From Chrysemys picta bellii (taxonomy: Eukaryota; Chordata; Testudines; Emydidae), in assembly GCF_011386835.1 (NCBI RefSeq), contig NC_088797.1:35711583-35775582 (forward strand): a stretch of 64,000 bases of DNA. The letters run 5' to 3'. Every line of letters starts with the position of its first letter. Position 1 is the first letter of the stretch. Both the position numbers and the translations under genes were made by a program. The notes beneath the pieces are model-generated. The model was not told the DNA's origin, searched no databases, and worked only from the letters and a program-made list of their open reading frames with translations. Below, piece after piece: positions 59,503-64,000 of the stretch.

Positions 59503-59786
59503 CAGGGATCGGCAACCTTTGGCACGCGGCCCATCAGGAAAATCCGCTGGCGGGCCGGGATGGTTTGTTTACCTGCAGCGTCCGCAGGTTCGGCCGATTG
59601 CAGCTTCCACTGGCCGCGGTTCGCCGTTCCAAGCCAATGGGGGCTGCGGGAAGTAGCAGTCAGCACATCCCTCAGCTCGTGGAAGCTGCAATTGGCCAAA
59701 CCTGCGGACGCTGCAGGTAAACAAACCATCCAGGCCTGCCAGCGGATTTCCCTGAGGGGCCGTGTGCCAAAGGTTGCCGATCCCTG
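59503..59786. mobile_element. Palindromic hAT MITE, second copy, 284 bp
   Basis: The termini CAGGGATCGGCAACCTTTGG and CCAAAGGTTGCCGATCCCTG are perfect inverses. The same family as 55,341, with a shorter centre. The flanking octamers match at 5 of 8 positions. Confidence 0.9.
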
Positions 59787-59789
59787 CAC

Positions 59790-60849
59790 TAAAGAGTCAA
59801 ATCAGTACAATAAGTTACGGTGTGAATAGTATTGGGTTCGCAGTCAGGATTTTCTATCATTTTCTCCTCAGCAAAAAATACATGCAACATGTTTACACAA
59901 ACTTGAGAAATGGAGCCAATTCAACTCAGGTCTCTGTTTCAAGGAGTGCATTTTTACACAGACGTGAAGTGGGGCAACACTATTGCCAAACTATGGGACA
60001 TTTCACATAAAACTGATCTAAACTTTTCCTTACCTTGTAGATTACTACATGATATTATTAAAACTGAAAGCATTTTTAAAATCCAGTGCACAATTTATTA
60101 TTTCTGCTGTTTAACTTCTTGCAATGCTTAGCACAATCAATAAAAAGACCCAGTTTTACTGCAGTTTCTCTTCAGATCACTTTCTGGTTTTCATGTGTAC
60201 TGGCACAATATAGTTGTTTGGCTTGCAAATACTGCAGGGGAATGCTTATGTTTTTGTGTGTGTCTTAAAAATGTTATACTTTCAATTCATGCAGCCCTTT
60301 TTCACAAAAAATCTAAATTTAGGACCCCATACCAGAGGACTAAGGGTCCATTGATTTCAGTGGAACCAGGATTACACCCAATGTCTCTAAACTATGAAAA
60401 ATATTTTAGTGAATAACTGAGCTGGTAGCCAGAACTATTTCACATTTTAATACACATCATATATTACAAAATAAGTAGGAAAAGTGACCTTTTTGATATC
60501 CTTTCCTTCCATATCAGGAAGCAGATCACTAGCGATGATACATATCACTTGTCATGCAGACATCATACTGACTTTGTAAAATGCTGCAAGTTATTTTACA
60601 GCAAGTTTGCAAAGACAACTGTCCATTCAACATGTTCAATGGGTGGAGGACTGCGAAATGAAGTTCTTTATGTTCCTTCCATGTAACACTTAATCTCTGT
60701 AGAGCTCTTCACTGCTATGCTGCTGCCACACATACCTGCTAAATCAATATAAACACAGTCCAATACTGCCCAAGTACACCACTTTTGAAGTGCTGGTATC
60801 TCAAGAGGAGCTCTGCTGCCTTCTATCACAGCACAGAAGGTGGAGCAAG
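59790..60849. other. Unassigned AT-rich DNA
   Basis: No gene is supported. Confidence 0.5.
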
Positions 60850-60857
60850 AACTAACC

Positions 60858-61684
60858 TAGGGTTACCATACGTCCGTTTTTTCCCGGACATGTCCGGCTT
60901 TTCGGCAATCAAACCCCCGTCCGGGGGGAATTGCCAAAAAGCTGAACATGTCCGGGAAAATGCCGGCCGGGCACTTCCCCTCCCGCGGCTGCTCTGCTCC
61001 TCCCCTGACTCTTCGGCTCTGTTTAAGAGCCGAGCTGCCCGAGCGCTATGGGCTTCAGGCAGCCCCCTTGCCTCCGGACCCTCCTGGCACTTCCCCTCCC
61101 GGGCTCCGGCGGCGCAGGGTCCGGAGGCATGGGGGCTGCCCGAAGCCGGTAGCGCTCAGGCAGCTCGGCTCTTAAACAGAGCCGAAGAGTCAGGGGAGGA
61201 GCAGAGCCTCCGGCTGTGGTGGCTCTGCTCCTCCCCTGACTCTTCGGCTCTGTTTAAGAGCCGAGCACTACGGGCTTTGGGCAGCCCCCATGCCTCCGGA
61301 TCCTGCGCCGCCAGAGCCCGGGAGGGGAAGTGCCCAGCCGGGGGCGCAGGGTCCGGAGGCATAGGGGCTGCCCGAAGCCCGAGCGCTACCGGCTTCACGG
61401 TTTGCCGGGCAGCCTCCAGACCCTGCGCCCCTGGCTGGGCGCTTCCCCTCCCGGGCTCCAGCTGCGCTGGGAAAGCGCCGGCCGGGGGTGCAGGGTCTGG
61501 GGGCTGCCCGGCAAACCGTGAAGCCGGTAGCGCTCAGGCAGCCCTTTTCGCGTGGCTGGGAGTGGGAGGGAGGAGGGGGCGGAGTTAGGGCGGAGTTGGG
61601 GTGGGGCGGGGGGGTGGGGAAATGGGCGGGGCCAGGGCCCCGTGGAGGGTCCTCTTTTTTTATTTGTTTAATATGGTAATCCTA
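60858..61684. mobile_element. GC-rich hAT-type element, about 827 bp
   Basis: The left end TAGGGTTACCATA mirrors the right end TATGGTAATCCTA with one mismatch. ACTAACC lies on both sides (60,851-60,857 and 61,685-61,691), extendable to the octamer AACTAACC with one base of ambiguity. The interior is GC-rich and internally repetitive: the GAGCCGAAGAGTCAGGGGAGG block and the GCGCTACCGGCTTC block each occur in both orientations. The 267-codon frame across it is not a gene. Confidence 0.85.
61507..61625 (+). repeat. 119-bp inverted repeat, left arm
   Basis: It lies inside the hAT-type element and is an exact reverse complement of 61,895-62,013. Confidence 0.95.
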
Positions 61685-61748
61685 ACTAACCAATAGGTTA
61701 AAACATATAAACTTGATTGTAGAACTGACTGAATGAAGTGTCATGCAC

Positions 61749-61782
61749 ATGTGTGTCTATATATATATATATAGACACACAT
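61749..61782. repeat. 34-bp perfect AT-rich palindrome
   Basis: GTGTGTCTATAT ... ATATAGACACAC reads the same on both strands. Its centre lies about 5 bp from the centre of symmetry of the 119-bp arms. Confidence 0.95.
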
Positions 61783-61894
61783 AGTTATATTCAGGAAAGC
61801 GAAGTCAGTATTTGAGCACATTTCCTAAATCAGGGCCTTTAATATTTATGCATGAAAAATGCTTTTGGAGTTAAGTATTATTATACTAATATAT

Positions 61895-62013
61895 CCATTT
61901 CCCCACCCCCCCGCCCCACCCCAACTCCGCCCTAACTCCGCCCCCTCCTCCCTCCCACTCCCAGCCACGCGAAAAGGGCTGCCTGAGCGCTACCGGCTTC
62001 ACGGTTTGCCGGG
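61895..62013 (-). repeat. 119-bp inverted repeat, right arm
   Basis: A perfect inverted copy of part of the hAT-type element with no element terminus of its own. Its outer end runs directly into the SINE head at 62,012. Confidence 0.95.
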
Positions 62014-62246
62014 AGGGATAGCTCAGTGGGGGGGAGGGATAGCTCAGTGGGGGGAGGGATAGCTCAGTGGTTTGAGCATTGGCCTGCTAAACCCAGGGTT
62101 GTGAGTTCAATCCTTGAGGGGGCCACCTAGGGATCTGGGGCAAAAATCTGTCTGGGGATTGGTCCTGCATTGAGCAGGGGGTTGGACTAGATGACCTCCT
62201 GAGGTCCCTTCCAACCCTGATATTCTATGATTCTATGATTCTATGA
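62012..62246 (+). mobile_element. tRNA-derived SINE with triplicated head and CR1-type tail
   Basis: The 18-bp head GGAGGGATAGCTCAGTGG occurs at 62,012, 62,033 and 62,053. The body then continues once with the A/B box region (GGTTGTGAGTTCAATCC) and ends in a CR1-type 3' UTR with (ATTCTATG)n. The head matches the SINE at 46,264 but the tail differs. No target duplication was found. Confidence 0.88.
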
Positions 62247-62249
62247 AGG

Positions 62250-63234
62250 GTTTTACACAACCGATAGCTTGAAACTCTGTCTTAACTTAAAAAACAAAAA
62301 AGCACTCAAGACGTTGCAGATCATCCAATTACTGATCCATGCTGCCTTGAAGATCTCCATACGGAAAGGTTTTGAAACATTGATACATAACTCACCAGTT
62401 CAACAAAATGATAAATAGTGGCATAGAAACAAACTGTATTTTCAGAAATGGACACAATTTGTCATCAACTGCTACTCTGAACGAAATATTTCCTAAGAAA
62501 TATATCCCTTATTAATTTCAGCTGACATATTGTATTATTAAAAATCACAGTATTGTTTTATTTTACCAACTCAATTTCTGCCTGGATTTTGTATTACTAT
62601 ATTATGAATTTACCTCCTTATTTGACTGGCAAAAAAAGAAAAAGACACACAAGTCCAAAACAGAGGAAGTTGGTTTGTATTCAGCTAGAATATTAGGCAT
62701 TAACTTTGGTTATGTTTGATTAGAACTTTCTTCAAGAGCTGTAAAAAAAAAAATAGCATTAATCTAAAAGCAGGATATCCACAAGTTTATAATGTTTGTT
62801 TTTGTTTTGCATTATTCATTTAGTTCTATCATTAACAACAAAATATAATAATTGACAGTTAAGATTTTCAAAGCTTGAAATTAACCACGAAGTAACCTGT
62901 GAAGTAGTTAAGTATTAGATCAATTTTATAGATGGAGAAATAGAGGTCAAAGTCAACATTTTTAAAAAGTGGCTTCAAATTTTGGATACTCAATTTGACA
63001 CCCCAAGGGAGTTTGTATTTTCAGACATTCTGAGCACTCAGAATTCTAGTTGAAGTCGCTGGAGGCCTGTAAGTGCTTGGTAACTCTGAAAAGTTGGCCT
63101 CAAAAGTCTCTCAATTAAAATGCACAATTAAAGGCTACTTTTAAAGTTTAAGGTCAAAATGTCTAACTCAAGGTAATAGCATAGCATGGATTGGAGCTCG
63201 GAAGTTTTAGCCCCATTCTCAACCCAATAGACAA
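62250..63234. other. Unassigned AT-rich DNA with ancient repeat traces
   Basis: 62,880-62,970 resembles a MIR core and 63,000-63,110 an old hAT-like MITE. No gene is seen. Confidence 0.45.
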
Positions 63235-63239
63235 GCCTC

Positions 63240-63932
63240 TGTAATGGGGCAGCTGCCCCACTCCTGAGGAACAGGGGTTAAAAGCAGCCCTGGAGATGGC
63301 TGCGACTGTGAAGAAAGCTTCGGCTGATTGGGGAACCAGCCCAGATGCAGCCACGCCCCAATCAGGGCCCAGCTGGCCCTTATAAGAGGGCAGTGAGCCA
63401 GGAGCACACAGAGTCTCTCTCTAGCTGTGGAGAGAGACAGGCCTGGCTGCCTGAGAACTGAACAGGGTACCTAGAGTGGAGCAGGGCTGTGGGAAGGCCA
63501 GAGGAGCTGGGGAGCTCCAGCCTGGAAAACCCCCAGGCTGCAGGCCTTGCTAAAGGTTGGGAAGGGTACAGCAGTTGCAGAGGTGCAGCCCAGAGCAGGC
63601 AAAGGCAGCAGGTCCAAACCCCCTTGCCGATGATGAGTGGTTTATAGATTGCAGTCCGCCCCAGGGAGCGGGGGCTAGATGGTGACTGGCAGTAGCCACT
63701 GAGGCGAGGTGGGAATAGGGGGTTGGGTGTTCCCCGGGGAGGGGAGAGCAAGATCTGTGGAGGTACTGCCAGGGGGCAGCACTCAACATAAAGGGGCACT
63801 GGGTCCAGGCGGGACACAGGGGCAAGCGGCACGTGGGACATCGGCCAGCAGAGGGTGCTCTGGAGCTGGAAAAGTGAATTCCCTGGACGACCAGCAGGCG
63901 GCGCCATGCTGATGAGTCATCACCCCGCTACA
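63240..63932 (+). mobile_element. Solo LTR, 693 bp
   Basis: The termini TGTAATGGGG and CCCCGCTACA have the TG...CA form with a 4-base inverted extension (TGTA/TACA). The flanks GCCTC (63,235-63,239) and GCCTA (63,933-63,937) match at 4 of 5, fitting a decayed 5-bp duplication. TATAAG at 63,381-63,386 is a candidate TATA box. No clear AATAAA is visible. A Gypsy-type or ERV origin is possible. Frames on both strands here are not genes. Confidence 0.82.
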
Positions 63933-64000
63933 GCCTACCTCTAATATTCTTCTCAAAGCTGTTTAAGATGGTCAATATGACACCCTTAAGCTTCAATAAA

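Noticed and set aside
60785..61588. 267-codon + frame, the longest GC-rich open frame in the right part of the window
   Set aside because: It lies inside a GC-rich hAT-type element, repeats itself in both orientations, and has no recognisable domain. Absence of stops follows from base composition.
62053..62125. tRNA gene
   Set aside because: A and B boxes are present but the sequence is the head of a SINE, with a CR1-type tail and no plausible complete cloverleaf.
63380..63907. 175-codon minus-strand frame at the window end
   Set aside because: It is antisense to a solo LTR and has no protein-like motif.

Overview
The window is vertebrate nuclear DNA, and the repeat content points to a turtle, most likely a cryptodire. 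It carries several CR1 LINE lineages ending in an ATTCTATG-type tail, a tRNA-derived SINE of the Cry I (tortoise pol III) kind, numerous hAT and PIF/Harbinger MITEs, DIRS-like sequence and solo ERV LTRs. This assignment rests on family resemblance from memory; no database was searched. I find no host protein-coding exon, tRNA, rRNA or CRISPR array. Every credible coding stretch belongs to a transposable element, so the window is probably intergenic or inside a large intron.

Layout. Positions 1-11.7 kb are AT-rich, mostly unassigned sequence with a few old repeats. A structurally complete PIF/Harbinger transposon lies at 11,763-16,076, with a TAA target duplication, matching inverted termini, a Myb/SANT-like gene on + and a DDE transposase on -, the two converging on back-to-back poly(A) signals. 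From 17 to 24 kb there is a foldback repeat with 45-bp perfect arms, an internally deleted CR1 on -, a hAT MITE and a decayed CR1 on +. From 27 to 35 kb there are MITEs, a degraded antisense LINE, a CR1 3' UTR fragment and a 1.9-kb CR1 with a nearly open reverse transcriptase, flanked by an 85-bp direct repeat. From 36 to 44 kb there is a candidate LTR, then a stack of insertions: an old LINE split by a DIRS-like element (itself hit by a solo LTR and another repeat) and by a hAT MITE. From 44 to 49 kb there is a 3'-truncated second Harbinger with a better preserved Myb gene cut by a SINE, a CR1 tail, and an LTR that contains a second solo LTR. From 49 to 64 kb there is unassigned DNA, a 1.4-kb hAT-type element, two more LINE fragments, two palindromic hAT MITEs, a GC-rich hAT-type element with a perfect 119-bp inverted copy of part of itself next to a SINE with a triplicated head, and a terminal solo LTR.

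How the parts work together. The only gene pair with a shared job is in the Harbinger element: a Myb-like DNA-binding protein and a DDE transposase, which in this superfamily cooperate in nuclear import and end binding. Both are broken in the complete copy, by CpG-type nonsense changes in Myb and by one frameshift in the transposase. The value of the window lies in its insertion history: nesting order, target-site duplications, and a few rearrangements (85-bp repeat, 119-bp inverted repeat, SINE head triplication, split LINE). I see no new host defence or metabolic system.
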